A stretch of DNA of 64,000 nucleotides from Erginobacter sp964465735 (GTDB lineage: Bacteria > Auribacterota > Erginobacteria > Erginobacterales > Erginobacteraceae): the NCBI GenBank assembly GCA_964465735.1, contig CAYXKT010000002.1, positions 1 through 64,000 on the forward strand, read 5' to 3'. Within the stretch, counting starts at the first letter, position 1. The number at the start of each line of letters is the position of its first letter. Positions 43,139-52,728 of the stretch are shown here, one piece after another. The notes under the pieces were generated by a model, which saw nothing but the letters and a program-made list of their open reading frames with translations, did no database searches and was not told the DNA's origin. Made by a program: the position numbers and the translations under genes.

Positions 43139-44191
43139 TCACTCCCGGCCGATAATATCCAGCATTCTCTCTGCCCGGTCCCGGATGGTATGACCTCCCG
43201 CCCTCACCCTTTCGAACCCGGCCCGGGAGACGGTTTCCCGTTCTCGTTCGTGCTCCAGGTAATAGCGGGCTTTATCCCGCAATTCTTCCGGGGAAGAGAA
43301 AAAGGCCATCTCCTTACCCTCGGTGAAGAATTCCCCCAACTCCTCCGAACGCTCCGAGAGAGTAAAGACCCCGCAGGCCGGCAGTTCGAACGAACGGTGA
43401 TTATGGGTATCCCGATTCTCCCCCCGGAGGAAATTGAGGCCGATCGGGGAGGCGTTGAGAATGGCTGAGAGCTCGGCGCCCCGGACGATCCGGCCGTTTC
43501 CAGTCCGCTTTACGGCCAACCGGAGGCCGGACTCCAACTTCGCCCGGCCCCAGTACGCTCCCCAGATCGAACGGGAAAACCCGCTGAGGGCCTCGAGCAG
43601 CCGGGCCCGATCCGAGGTATAGGTTCCGGCAAAGACCAGCTGGCGGCCGTACGTATCGCGGATTTCCTTCGACGGTCGGACCGGGAAATGGGCCGAACCG
43701 TCGTAACCGAGGGGGAGATAGCGGACCCTTTCCGCTCCCAAACCGCGCAGTTCCTCAACATTGACCTGTTTAGCGGGGAAGATCCAGTGATAGAGCGGGA
43801 CAATCCCTTCCAGGTCCGGGAAGCGGTTGCCAGGCGAGAGGGAGAAAAAATCGTCATAGTTGACGTTGACCAGGATCGTCCCCGGCAGTTCCCGGCGGAT
43901 CAGGCGGAGGATCTCCGGCTTGACCAGGTTGCCCTTGACGACCAGGAGGAGATCGGGTTTCAGCCGGAGCGCGTTATCCCGAATGGCCCGGTTATATCGA
44001 TCCGTCAGGCGGTTCCGGTTGAGGCGCCTCAGCAACCGCCCGGCCGGGCCGTAACCGAGCGGAAAGTACTCCAGGGTGTTGACGAAGGCCGCCCGCCGCC
44101 CCGCTCCGCCTAAAGCGCGGAGGAAACTCTCGCCGATCGCGAACGGGCCGACCGGAGCGACCAGGAGCACATTTTCAATCCTCTTATTCAT
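43139..44191 (-). CDS. CgeB-like glycosyltransferase
   Basis: A 350-residue GT-B protein resembling the CgeB/DUF3880 group. The N-terminal half has ENVLLVAPVGPFAIGESFLRAL and PDLLLVVKGN. The C-terminal half has LVFAGTYTSDRARLLEAL and the family signature DTHNHRSFELPACGVFTLSE. Start overlaps the previous gene's stop by 8 bases. Confidence 0.82.
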   Translation of the reverse strand: MNKRIENVLLVAPVGPFAIGESFLRALGGAGRRAAFVNTLEYFPLGYGPAGRLLRRLNRNRLTDRYNRAIRDNALRLKPDLLLVVKGNLVKPEILRLIRRELPGTILVNVNYDDFFSLSPGNRFPDLEGIVPLYHWIFPAKQVNVEELRGLGAERVRYLPLGYDGSAHFPVRPSKEIRDTYGRQLVFAGTYTSDRARLLEALSGFSRSIWGAYWGRAKLESGLRLAVKRTGNGRIVRGAELSAILNASPIGLNFLRGENRDTHNHRSFELPACGVFTLSERSEELGEFFTEGKEMAFFSSPEELRDKARYYLEHERERETVSRAGFERVRAGGHTIRDRAERMLDIIGRE

Positions 44192-45341
44192 TGTTCGCTC
44201 CCCCCAGGAGCCGCAGGTATTCCCCGGTCACCCGGGAACCGTAATCATCCCAGGAAAAGCCGCTGCGGACCTTCAGTTTCGCCCGCTCCCCCATCTCCCG
44301 CCGGAGATCCGGGTCCCGGTAGAGCCGGAGCAGCTTCTCCTGGATAGCTTCCACGTCCCGGACCGGGACGATAAACCCCTCTTTCCCCTCCTCGATAAGG
44401 TCTTCCCCTCCGGTGTTGGGCGTGCAGATCAACGGCAACCCGCAAGCCATCGCCTGGAGTTGGACCATCGCCATCCCCTCTTCCAGGGAAGGCATAACAA
44501 AGACGCTGCCCCGCGAGAGATACCGATACAGTTCAGATCGGGGCCGGGAGCCGATGTACCTGTATGTCCCGGCGTACTCTCTCATCATCGGCTTGATCTC
44601 ATCCGAGATCGTGCCGATGAAGAGAAGCTCGGCCTCCGGCAGCCGCAGTTCCTGGAAGGCCCGCAGGAGATACTGCACTCCCTTGCGCAGGCTCAGGCAG
44701 CCAGCGAAGACCACCCGGAAGACCGAATCCCGGCGGGGAACCTGCCGGAATTCCCCGAGGTCGACCCCGAGGAAGCACCGGATAATCTTCTCCGGAGGAA
44801 CTCCCTGCCGGAGAAAGGAATCACGGGCGAAAGAACTGGGGACCGCGATATAATCGGTCTCTTCATACTCCCGCAGTTCTTTCTCCACCAGGGCCGGATG
44901 CGGCAGAACACCCCAGCAGCCGAGCCTCTCGTATTCTTCGGCCAAAATTTGCCTTTGGAAGAGGATATGGGAGCTGCCCCTCTCCAGGACGGTCTTCATC
45001 CCCCGGCGTTTCGCCTCCCGGATAGTCCGGAGGCCGAACGACGACCAACCGACCAGCAGATCTCCCCCCGCCAGCCTGCGGGATGCCTGGAGGTCGAACA
45101 GTTCACTGACCAGGCGAACGGGATCGGCCCGGGCGCTGACCGGCTTGGGGAGTTTCCGCCAGCCTCGGTAAATCGCCTGGCAGAGAGGCAGGGATATCAC
45201 CTTCCCGGGGGGGATTCCATATCCTCGGACCCGGGAAGCCGGGTAGCCGGTAATAATCCGCTCCAGACAGCCCCTCTGTTCCAGCTGCCGGGCCAGTTCA
45301 AAGGAATGGAACATCCCTCCCGTTGTCACGGTAACTTTCAT
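44184..45341 (-). CDS. Family 4 glycosyltransferase
   Basis: A 385-residue GT-B enzyme. I start it at the ATG at 45341 (MKVTVTTGGMFHSFEL), which overlaps the upstream stop by 4 bases; the frame extends further upstream but only into the neighbour. The donor domain has VVFAGCLSLRKGVQYLLRAF and FVMPSLEEGMAMVQLQAMACG, where the E-x7-E motif is visible, and TPNTGGEDLI. Confidence 0.9.
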   Translation of the reverse strand: MKVTVTTGGMFHSFELARQLEQRGCLERIITGYPASRVRGYGIPPGKVISLPLCQAIYRGWRKLPKPVSARADPVRLVSELFDLQASRRLAGGDLLVGWSSFGLRTIREAKRRGMKTVLERGSSHILFQRQILAEEYERLGCWGVLPHPALVEKELREYEETDYIAVPSSFARDSFLRQGVPPEKIIRCFLGVDLGEFRQVPRRDSVFRVVFAGCLSLRKGVQYLLRAFQELRLPEAELLFIGTISDEIKPMMREYAGTYRYIGSRPRSELYRYLSRGSVFVMPSLEEGMAMVQLQAMACGLPLICTPNTGGEDLIEEGKEGFIVPVRDVEAIQEKLLRLYRDPDLRREMGERAKLKVRSGFSWDDYGSRVTGEYLRLLGGANNE

Positions 45342-46528
45342 AATTCGGGCAGCGCACGCAGGGCGCGCAAAATCTCCTCCACCCCTTTTTGATAATTCCA
45401 TCCAGAGACCCTCTCCTGGGCCCACACCCCCATCTCCTCCCGAAGTTCGGGAGACTGAGCAAGCCTTCGCATCCGGTCGGCCAAGACCCCAACCTCTCCG
45501 ACCGGACAGATGAAACCGTTCTCCCCTTCGACCACCAGGTCCCCGGCAGTACCGACCCCGTCGCTGACGATAACCGGGAGGGAAAAATTCATCGCCTCGT
45601 TCAGGGCCCGGGGAGAAGGGTCGTACTCGGAGGGGAGAACGAAGACGTCCCCAGCGACATAGTATCGGGGCAGCTCAGTCTGGTTCCGGAACCCGGTGAT
45701 GACAACATTGGTCAGGCGGCGGCGGGCGATCAGGTTCTCCAGGTCCCGGCGCTGCGCTCCTTCCCCAACGAAGACCAGGGAAGCTTCCGGCGGGTCACCC
45801 AGGAGGCGGTAGGCCTCGAGGAGATCAAGAGCGCGCTTGCGGGGATCGAGCTTCCCGGCGAAGAGAAAGACCGGGAGACCGGCAGGGAGACCCAATGCGG
45901 TTTTGATCTCCTCCTTCCGCGGGGAGAGTTCCCGGGCCCGGGCCTGGAAATATTCATTATCCACCGCGGCCGGGTTCCAGTAAATCCTTCCCGGATCGGC
46001 CCCATAGGCAAGGTAGTAGTCGGCGTTTTTTTCGCACTCGCTCATAACCGCCGACGCCCGTCGGAAGAGAGGGGTAAGCACCGCCTTTTTTAAGACCCGG
46101 AGGGGGGCGGGGCGGCGGGGCCGGGAGACGACATTGCCCCCGATAAAGACCGGGATCCGGAATACCCCGGCCGCCAGGAAGGCCAGCCAGGCGGTCAGGT
46201 AATTGTAGCCCCAGACGAAGACGGCGTCGTAGCCTCCGGAGACAAGCGCGGGGACGATTCCCGGGTTGCAGAACCTTCCCAGGAGGGGAACCGGCCCCGA
46301 ATAGAGACCAGCGAGAAACCGGTGGCGGTACCCTTCGAGCAGGGGGAGATCCCATTTGATATCCATCCGGAAGGTTCGGTCATACGCCGGTTTTTTTGCT
46401 CCGCCCTCCCAGCAATAATAGACCGTCAACTCGATCCCGGGATGCCGTTCCATCTCCTGGTAGAGACGGTAGTAGTACTGGATGGGATGGGTGACCAGGA
46501 CCGCCAGACGGTATTTTTGTTTCATCAT
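45338..46528 (-). CDS. Family 4 glycosyltransferase
   Basis: A 396-residue GT-B enzyme. The acceptor domain starts RLAVLVTHPIQYYYRLYQEM. The donor domain has FLFAGKLDPRKRALDLLEAY and VFVLPSEYDPSPRALNEAMN, with VIVSDGVGTAGDLV. It follows the FkbM gene by 8 bases and is coupled to the next GT4 gene by an ATGA overlap. Confidence 0.9.
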   Translation of the reverse strand: MMKQKYRLAVLVTHPIQYYYRLYQEMERHPGIELTVYYCWEGGAKKPAYDRTFRMDIKWDLPLLEGYRHRFLAGLYSGPVPLLGRFCNPGIVPALVSGGYDAVFVWGYNYLTAWLAFLAAGVFRIPVFIGGNVVSRPRRPAPLRVLKKAVLTPLFRRASAVMSECEKNADYYLAYGADPGRIYWNPAAVDNEYFQARARELSPRKEEIKTALGLPAGLPVFLFAGKLDPRKRALDLLEAYRLLGDPPEASLVFVGEGAQRRDLENLIARRRLTNVVITGFRNQTELPRYYVAGDVFVLPSEYDPSPRALNEAMNFSLPVIVSDGVGTAGDLVVEGENGFICPVGEVGVLADRMRRLAQSPELREEMGVWAQERVSGWNYQKGVEEILRALRALPEL

Positions 46529-46536
46529 CGGGCCAC

Positions 46537-47292
46537 TCAGTTTGTTCCCCGGGCTGATGATATCCGGCGTTTTTCAGTGATCCCCCCCGGTTGCCGATCC
46601 TCCCGGTAGGCGGCCAGCCATCGGTTGATCTCACCGTGCCTCTGTTCCGGGACCGCGATCCTCCACCAGGCGTTGGGGATGATCCGGGTAACATACCCGT
46701 GCCCGGCGAGCAGTTCGATACAGCCCCTCTCCAGGTCGAGTGAATGGGTCTCGATCAGCCAGCGGACCCCGGGCGACTCCAAGAAATCCGCTGCTCCCTG
46801 AAGAGCCTCGACCTCGCCGCCGTCGATGTCGATCTTGATCAGACAGGGAAAGTCCACCCGGTCGCGAAAGGAATCCAGACTAACCCGGTCGCCCCCATCG
46901 GTTGAGCCGACAAACTTCCGGGAGATCACGACCTTCTTTTCCCCGGCGGCGGGGTTGAGGGACAGATTCTTCCTGATCCGGAGACAATGGTCGGCAGAAG
47001 GTTCGAAAGCGTAGACCTTCCCAGCCCCGGTTTTGGTCGCGAAGTAGAGAGTGTGTTCCCCGCAGGCGGCGCCGATATCGATAGCCGTCCTGGCTATCCG
47101 GGAAAACTTTTTCAGCCAGGGGTGGGTCTCGGCCTCCCACAGGCCGAGATACAATTGGCACTGATGGCTGAAATCGATCTCCATCCGGATCCCCCGGTAT
47201 AACCCGAAGGGTATGGTTCTGGGCTTGCTTCCCTTCGGGAGCCGGAGAATCCGGTTCTTAAGAAAACGGTTGAAAGCGCTGCCTCGTGTCAT
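46537..47292 (-). CDS. FkbM-family methyltransferase
   Basis: A 251-residue SAM-dependent enzyme. Motif I is TAIDIGAACGEHTLYFA, with YAFEPSADHCLRIRKNL, DFPCLIKIDIDGGEVEAL (the FkbM signature) and WLIETHS. Such enzymes often O-methylate sugars. It lies between a methyltransferase and GT4 genes of the block. It is related in family to the gene at 54907. Confidence 0.87.
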   Translation of the reverse strand: MTRGSAFNRFLKNRILRLPKGSKPRTIPFGLYRGIRMEIDFSHQCQLYLGLWEAETHPWLKKFSRIARTAIDIGAACGEHTLYFATKTGAGKVYAFEPSADHCLRIRKNLSLNPAAGEKKVVISRKFVGSTDGGDRVSLDSFRDRVDFPCLIKIDIDGGEVEALQGAADFLESPGVRWLIETHSLDLERGCIELLAGHGYVTRIIPNAWWRIAVPEQRHGEINRWLAAYREDRQPGGITEKRRISSARGTN

Positions 47293-47320
47293 ATTTTTCT
47301 CTTCGTTGGAGAGTTCCCCA

Positions 47321-48052
47321 TCACTTCCGGGCCGCCGTGACCAGGTTGGCGGTGAAGATCCCCCTCCCCTGCCCGCTCTCCACCATCAGGGCGAACCGCC
47401 AGAGGCCCTCGATACCCTTCCAGAATATGGTCCGGACGGCCGACTTCAGGCTGTAGCCAAAGACCGGGGGAGCGGAAAAGGTGGCGGCACCCCGGAACCC
47501 GGCCAGCAGCAGCGCGGCTTCCAGGCTGTAACTGGTAAACCCCGACTCGTGGGTCAGATCTCCCCAGCGGTAGCGGAGCGAAAAGGGACTCTCAAGGTTG
47601 ACGGTCTGAATCAGCAGCACACCACCGGTGATCAGGGATTGGCGGACCAGGATCAGCAGATCGATGACTTCCTCCCGGGTAAAGTGCTCGATCAGGTCCC
47701 GGGCGACCACCGCCCCGTAAGTCCCGGGGTGGTCGGCCAGGTGATCCCTGACGTCCCCCCGGATTATACCCTCGATCCCCAGCGAGCGGGCAACGGCCAC
47801 CTGTTCCCCGCTGATATCGATACCCCTGACGTCGGAATATCCGGCCCGGCGGAGATAGTGGACAAAGCCGCCGCTTCCGCAGCCGACATCGATCAACGGT
47901 GTGGAGAGATCCCGGGGAAGATGCCGCCGGAACCGGTTCTCCCAGACCGGAAACTGCCTCTCGATCGCCTCCAGGGTGATCTCCGGCCGAGCCGGTCGAG
48001 GCCGGATCTCATAGTTCTCGTACAACCTCTTCCTGTACTCTTCTCTCTCCAT
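47321..48052 (-). CDS. SAM-dependent methyltransferase
   Basis: A 243-residue class I methyltransferase. PLIDVGCGSGGFVHYLRRAG is motif I, with GIDISGEQVAVARSLG and VVARDLIEHFTREEVIDLL. The C-terminal part (THESGFTSYSLEAALLLAGF) fits the Methyltransf_23 group common in polysaccharide loci. Substrate not known. Confidence 0.86.
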   Translation of the reverse strand: MEREEYRKRLYENYEIRPRPARPEITLEAIERQFPVWENRFRRHLPRDLSTPLIDVGCGSGGFVHYLRRAGYSDVRGIDISGEQVAVARSLGIEGIIRGDVRDHLADHPGTYGAVVARDLIEHFTREEVIDLLILVRQSLITGGVLLIQTVNLESPFSLRYRWGDLTHESGFTSYSLEAALLLAGFRGAATFSAPPVFGYSLKSAVRTIFWKGIEGLWRFALMVESGQGRGIFTANLVTAARK

Positions 48053-48186
48053 CTGACCCTCCCGGATTCCGCCGCCGGTGAAGAACAGCGGGGCGGGGTT
48101 TTCCCGCTTTGAATACTATACACGGCCCGGGCCGGCAATCAAGGATAGAGTAGCCAGGCGCCCCCTTACCGGGCGTCCCTATCCGG

Positions 48187-49665
48187 TCACCGCCCGGGGA
48201 AAATCCGGCCCGCCGCCAGGGACAGCAGGACCGTCAAAAGAAGGGCATTGGCGGGGATGGCGAAGTTGAAGTTAAGCGCACTCTGGAGAAGCAGACCCAG
48301 AACCCCGGCGGAACAGCCGGCGACCAGCCCTCGTCCAGCTATCGGCCATCCCCCCGGACGTTTCCGCGGGTGCCCCGGGTAAGTACTGTCCGGTTTCCAG
48401 AACAAAACCGAACCAAAGAATACCAGGAAGAACCCGGTCAGGCCCACCAATCCCCAGGTCCCCATCTCCGCCGCAACCTGGAGGTAATCGTTCTCGGCGT
48501 GGGTAAACGGTTTGCGGCGATCAAAGGACTTGTAATAGGGATATAACTTCTCGAATCCCCCCAGACCGATCCCCAGGAGCGGGAAATCCCCGTAGATCCG
48601 GATGGTATCCCGCCAGATGTCCCGCCGGTACTCCACCTCCTTCCCCTTTCCTCCGATCGTCTCAAAACGATGGACCAGGTCGGCGGTCCCGAAGTAGGCC
48701 AAGCCCAGGGCGATCAGGACCAGAGAGACAACGAAGATCATCAGGGACTGCTTCCGGTCGATCAGCCGGAAGCGGCGGGAGATCAAGATCAAATATACAA
48801 AGGCGAGAAGACCGGCCAGTATCCCGCTCCGGGAATAGGAGAGAAAGAGGGAAACCGCCATCACCAGGGCCATAAAGCCGAGCAGGAGACGCCGGGGTTC
48901 GGACCGGACCATCCGGTCCCGAAAAAGCTCCCCGGCCGGCCGGGGCCGACGGCTCAGGAGCAGGCCCAGGGCGAGGGGGATGACCATTATGATATAGCCG
49001 GCAAAATGGTTGCGGTTGACGAAGGGACCGAAGGGATTCCCGAAGCGGATCGGGCGGAGCCAGTAAATCATACCCTGCCAGGAGTACTTCTGGAGAATCC
49101 CGATCACCGAGACGGCAAAACCGGTAGCGACAACCGCGGTCAGCAGCCGGGCGGTGAATCCCATCCAGTTCCCCTCCGCCGGCCGGTAGCCTTTCAGGGT
49201 GTAAAAGATCGCTCCGTAGGCCGCCAGCCTGACCAGCTCCCCGGCGGTCCGGGAAGGGTAAAGGGAGAATACCGTCCAGGAACCGGAGGTGACCCGCCCG
49301 GTCAAAAGCCAGAACCGGGCGGTCCGGGGACTGATCGCGGAGACCAGGGTGACCGGAAGCGGGATCAGCTGGACCAGCGGGCCGAGGAGAAACAGAATTC
49401 CGAACCCGCAGAGCAGATAATCGGCGACCGGGCGGCACGCCGTTGGCGAAAGAGCCCCCGAAAGAGAAGGAATTCGGACGAGCAGATGCCGGCGGTAACG
49501 TTCGGTCGCGGCAATCAGGAAGCAGCCCGCGGACAGGATAATCCAGGCCCAGGTCTCGACCGCCCCGAAGGCCAGGGGGGAGAAGACCACCAGGAAGACG
49601 GCTCCCCACTCGACAATCCGCTCGCACCGGCGGATCTCCTTCGGAATTGTTAAACGCTCATCCAT
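48187..49665 (-). CDS. O-antigen ligase/polymerase (Wzy_C) family protein
   Basis: A 492-residue membrane protein with about 11 segments. The loop with RDIWRDTIRIYGDFPLLGIGLGGFE, followed by HAENDYLQVAAEMG, is the Wzy_C signature of O-antigen ligases and polymerases. I start it at ATG 49665 (MDERLTIPKEIRRC), since the upstream frame overlaps the next gene region; the ribosome binding site is weak. With a separate Wzy-like protein at 37812, one of the two may ligate and the other polymerise, or they serve different polymers. Confidence 0.85.
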   Translation of the reverse strand: MDERLTIPKEIRRCERIVEWGAVFLVVFSPLAFGAVETWAWIILSAGCFLIAATERYRRHLLVRIPSLSGALSPTACRPVADYLLCGFGILFLLGPLVQLIPLPVTLVSAISPRTARFWLLTGRVTSGSWTVFSLYPSRTAGELVRLAAYGAIFYTLKGYRPAEGNWMGFTARLLTAVVATGFAVSVIGILQKYSWQGMIYWLRPIRFGNPFGPFVNRNHFAGYIIMVIPLALGLLLSRRPRPAGELFRDRMVRSEPRRLLLGFMALVMAVSLFLSYSRSGILAGLLAFVYLILISRRFRLIDRKQSLMIFVVSLVLIALGLAYFGTADLVHRFETIGGKGKEVEYRRDIWRDTIRIYGDFPLLGIGLGGFEKLYPYYKSFDRRKPFTHAENDYLQVAAEMGTWGLVGLTGFFLVFFGSVLFWKPDSTYPGHPRKRPGGWPIAGRGLVAGCSAGVLGLLLQSALNFNFAIPANALLLTVLLSLAAGRIFPGR

Positions 49666-49702
49666 ATTCTCGGGTTTTCGCGCCGCGGAAGGGGGATCGA
49701 CC

Positions 49703-50830
49703 TCAGGGGAGCCCGAACTCCGCCAGGAGCCCGGCGACTTTTTCCCGGAAGGCTTTTCTCCCGAAGTACCGGTCAACCCGATCGTGGAGCTCGGCCGGGT
49801 CCGGAGCGGTCTCGGTCAATAACCGCCGCAACCCCACCTCGAGTTCTTTCGGACTCTCCGGATCGACCAGGATGCCCAGTTCCCCTCCCCGCAGGGCGTC
49901 CGCTGCCGCGTCCCGGTTCCCGCCCAGGCACCGCTTTCCGCATCCCATCGCCTCCAGGAAAACAATCCCGAACCCTTCCCGGAGACTGGGCATCGCGAAA
50001 CCGTCGGCCATCCGGTAATGATCGGGCAGTTCTTCGTCGGAAATATACCCGGTTAGGATCACCCTCCCCTCCAGCCCCAGCTCACGGACTCTCCGTTCGA
50101 CGTTGGGGCGATCGTCTCCCTCCCCTACGATTAAAAAGCGCAGTCCCGGAAAATCCGGAAGCAGACGGGGCAGGATCTCAATGACTCGGGAGTATCCCTT
50201 GTCCAGCCGGGAGACCACCAGGCGACAGACGCTGATCAACACCCTGTCTTTAGGATCAATCCCATAGCGCTGCCGCAGCCCGGCCGGGGCCGGTCCGGGC
50301 GAGAACCGTTCCCCGTCAAATGTGACCGGGATCACCCGGAACCTTTCTTCCGGGATACCGATCCCGGCCTCCATCTTTCCCCGGGTAAAATTGCTGATCG
50401 GCAGAATCATATCCACCCGGCCCAGCGCCCGGCGGACCCGGCCCCGGGGCAGGTCCCAGACCTCAACCCCGTAGGCGCTGACCGCCGCCGGGATCGAGAG
50501 AGTTCTCTTCAGCCAGGCTGCCGCCGGAGCAAAGTGGGGATGGGCGGAGATGACCAGCGCCGGTCTTTCCCGCCGGGCGGCCCGCAGCAGCCGGGCCGCG
50601 AAGATCGGGGTCCGGACTCGCTCGGGCATATCCCCCGAGGCGGAGATCCCGACGCTCTCCCCGTAGCGCTCCTCCAGCTCTCCCGGCCGGTCGGACTTGC
50701 TCAACAGGCGGATCCGGCCGGGCCCGAGAACGGCCAGGGCCGCCTCCGTCAGCTCCGCCGAGTAATTCTGGATACCCCCCACCCGGGACAACAGTTCCGG
50801 CACCCAGATATGGAGTACCCCGCTGTTCAT
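49703..50830 (-). CDS. Family 4 glycosyltransferase
   Basis: A 375-residue GT-B enzyme, first gene of the minus-strand polysaccharide block. The N-terminal domain has HIWVPELLSRVGGIQNYSAE and LVISAHPHFAPAAAWL. The donor domain has VLISVCRLVVSRLDKGYSRV, FLIVGEGDDRPNVER and FAMPSLREGFGIVFLEAMGCGK (E-x7-E). GT4 enzymes of this form transfer mannose or glucose in polysaccharide assembly; the sugar is unknown. Confidence 0.92.
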   Translation of the reverse strand: MNSGVLHIWVPELLSRVGGIQNYSAELTEAALAVLGPGRIRLLSKSDRPGELEERYGESVGISASGDMPERVRTPIFAARLLRAARRERPALVISAHPHFAPAAAWLKRTLSIPAAVSAYGVEVWDLPRGRVRRALGRVDMILPISNFTRGKMEAGIGIPEERFRVIPVTFDGERFSPGPAPAGLRQRYGIDPKDRVLISVCRLVVSRLDKGYSRVIEILPRLLPDFPGLRFLIVGEGDDRPNVERRVRELGLEGRVILTGYISDEELPDHYRMADGFAMPSLREGFGIVFLEAMGCGKRCLGGNRDAAADALRGGELGILVDPESPKELEVGLRRLLTETAPDPAELHDRVDRYFGRKAFREKVAGLLAEFGLP

Positions 50831-51021
50831 AACTTCAATCCATTACCTCTCTCTTCCATCATCCCCGATTTCCGGTTAATCAGGAGAAACTCTGGTCATC
50901 GGGAAATTTGAGTCTAACGCCCCTCTGACCGACCATCAGCGGATAATGCCGACGGCCTTCACTGATATCAGGATACCGGGACAACGGTGGGAATTGTATC
51001 TATTCTCTCCCGAACCGGAAA

Positions 51022-51056
51022 GAAAAAAACCGGGCCCGCCTCTTGGCGGGCCCGGT
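51022..51056 (-). terminator. Rho-independent terminator of the secreted-protein gene
   Basis: The 12-base stem (51029-51040 with 51045-51056) is perfect and GC-rich with a 4-base loop. On the minus strand it is followed by TTTTTTTC. It lies about 30 bases after the stop at 51087. Confidence 0.88.
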
Positions 51057-51086
51057 TCTTCCTGACTTGCTGTTATGTTGCGGTTA

Positions 51087-52448
51087 TTAGTAGCCCGTGG
51101 CTCCGGTGACGATCACCGCGGCCGACTCATTGGGCGCGAGGGTATCGGTACCGACATTCCGGATAATCCACTGGTCGGGCGAACGGAAGACCGTCAGGTC
51201 GACAACTCCGTCCCCGTCAAAATCTCCCACCACCGGGACGTCGCCGCTATTGCCCCAGACTGCGGTATCATAGCCGCCGACCCCGTCGCGCCGGATCCAC
51301 CAGAACCTGTTGTCGGCCGGCCGGTAGGCGCCAAGGCAAGAATACCCCGAGACATAGGCGCCCGGGACCGGGATATCGCCGCTCAGACCCCAGGCCCGGC
51401 TGCCGGGCACGCCGTTGACGAACCAGCGCCAGGTGCCGTAATCATCCGTGTTGATGACGGCGATGTCGGTCGTCCCGTCGCCGGTGTAGTCGCCCGGAAC
51501 CGGGATCACACCGTCATAACCGTAGAGGATTGAGGTAATGTTCTTGACGTACCAGTAACCGTTGGAGGGCCGCCAGACAGCCAGGTCGGTCGTTCCGTCG
51601 CCGTCGTAATCGCCCGGCACCGGAACGTCGCCGGCAATACCCCAGACTTCGCCATCGATGATGGCTCCGCCGCCCACGCTCTGGGCAAACCATTCTCCGG
51701 TACCCCGGTCGAAGTAACCCAGGTCGGCTCTGCCGTCACCGTCATAGTCGCCGGGGGCCGGGACATCGTACTCACCACCGCCGAAGGTCTCGGTGCCGAT
51801 CCCTTCCAGCTGCCAATCGCCGCTGGATTGGTTGTAAAAGGCGGCATCGGTCATCCCGTCTCCACTGTAGTCGTCACTGGCTTTGACCAGATAAATCGGG
51901 GAAGGCGCGGGCGCCGGGGGTGCCGGCGGGGCCACGGTGGTAACATTGGTGATCGCCACATCGTCGATCACGACATTGTCGGCATCGACCTTCAAGTACT
52001 CGATCTCCACCTGCTGGGAGGAACTGGCGTTGAGGGCCATAGTAATGATTCCGCCGCCGAGGCTGTGAGGCCCGGGCAGCCAGGAAAGAACGGACCAGTC
52101 GGCGCCGTTATATTCCCGGACCTGGATCGCGCTGCTCGGGTTGGCGCCAATGGCCTGGAGGTAGAAGCTCAGGTCGCTGTCGCCCGGGACGCCGTCCAGA
52201 GTGTACTCCTCGGTAATGATCCGGGAGCGGGCGGTCCGGCCCAGCTGGATACTCGGTACACCAGACAACGGACCACCATATAACATATCAGCGTCCGAGT
52301 TCCGGTTGCAATTGATGAATTCCCAGCCGTCGGGGCGGACCCCGATCTGGAAGTTGTCGAAGCCCTCATTGATCTGGGCCGTGGCCGACAGGCTGAGACA
52401 GACTGACACCACAATCATTACCGCCAATACCATTATTCCACGCTTCAT
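51087..52448 (-). CDS. Secreted protein with jelly-roll-like domain and six FG-GAP/VCBS-like repeats
   Basis: A 453-residue secreted protein. Start chosen at ATG 52448 behind AAGGGGG; the signal peptide ends near SATAQ. Residues ~25-180 form a beta domain starting INEGFDNFQIGVRPDGWEF and ending VVIDDVAITN. After a Pro/Ala linker there are six repeats of ~45 residues such as GDYDGDGTTDLAVWRPSNGYW, with DxDGDG calcium loops; one (GAYVSGYSCLGAY) has lost its loop. Likely a seven-bladed-type or integrin-like propeller. The C-terminus reads IVTGATGY, shared with the two related proteins here. Function unknown; surface binding is plausible. Confidence 0.8.
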   Translation of the reverse strand: MKRGIMVLAVMIVVSVCLSLSATAQINEGFDNFQIGVRPDGWEFINCNRNSDADMLYGGPLSGVPSIQLGRTARSRIITEEYTLDGVPGDSDLSFYLQAIGANPSSAIQVREYNGADWSVLSWLPGPHSLGGGIITMALNASSSQQVEIEYLKVDADNVVIDDVAITNVTTVAPPAPPAPAPSPIYLVKASDDYSGDGMTDAAFYNQSSGDWQLEGIGTETFGGGEYDVPAPGDYDGDGRADLGYFDRGTGEWFAQSVGGGAIIDGEVWGIAGDVPVPGDYDGDGTTDLAVWRPSNGYWYVKNITSILYGYDGVIPVPGDYTGDGTTDIAVINTDDYGTWRWFVNGVPGSRAWGLSGDIPVPGAYVSGYSCLGAYRPADNRFWWIRRDGVGGYDTAVWGNSGDVPVVGDFDGDGVVDLTVFRSPDQWIIRNVGTDTLAPNESAAVIVTGATGY

Positions 52449-52473
52449 ACTAACCCCCTTCAGGTAGGGTTGT

Positions 52474-52558
52474 GTCCCGTTGCGGGGACTTGGTAATATG
52501 AAATACACCTAATTCCCGATTATTTACCATTTTCCTCCTGATCGTCCCAGAGGTCAAG
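52474..52558 (-). promoter_or_regulatory. Promoter and leader shared with the paralogue
   Basis: On the minus strand TTGACC, a 17-base spacer and GAAAAT lie at 52527-52558. This 32-base block matches the one upstream of the paralogue (54460-54491) at 26 positions. The leader also keeps the word CGCAACGGG (within 52474-52489), able to form a short GTCCC/GGGAC hairpin here. Confidence 0.5.
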
Positions 52559-52628
52559 AGAAAAATTGATTTTTTTGAAAATATTTGAACATTTGTAAAA
52601 CTTTAGCCTTTGTTGCTATCTGCAGCAC

Positions 52629-52702
52629 TTCTGATTGTCATTGCGAAAAATCTCAACCTGAAGATTGCTTCGTCGCCTTCGGCTCCTCGCAGTGACAATT
52701 GC
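52629..52702. repeat. Fragment of dispersed hairpin repeat (family 2)
   Basis: Contains TCATTGCGAAAAATC, GATTGCTTCGTCGCC and CTCCTCGCAGTGACAATTGC, the palindromic core of the family without its outer ends. It lies in the 549-bp gap between the two secreted paralogues, together with the MITE copy at 52729; nothing else in the gap appears coding. Confidence 0.6.
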
Positions 52703-52728
52703 AGACTTATAAAACTGTAGAGACTTTT

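Noticed and set aside
52474..52489. Known riboswitch (for example c-di-GMP) in the leader of the secreted paralogues
   Set aside because: Only a short CGCAACGGG word is shared; the size and motifs of a known aptamer are missing.
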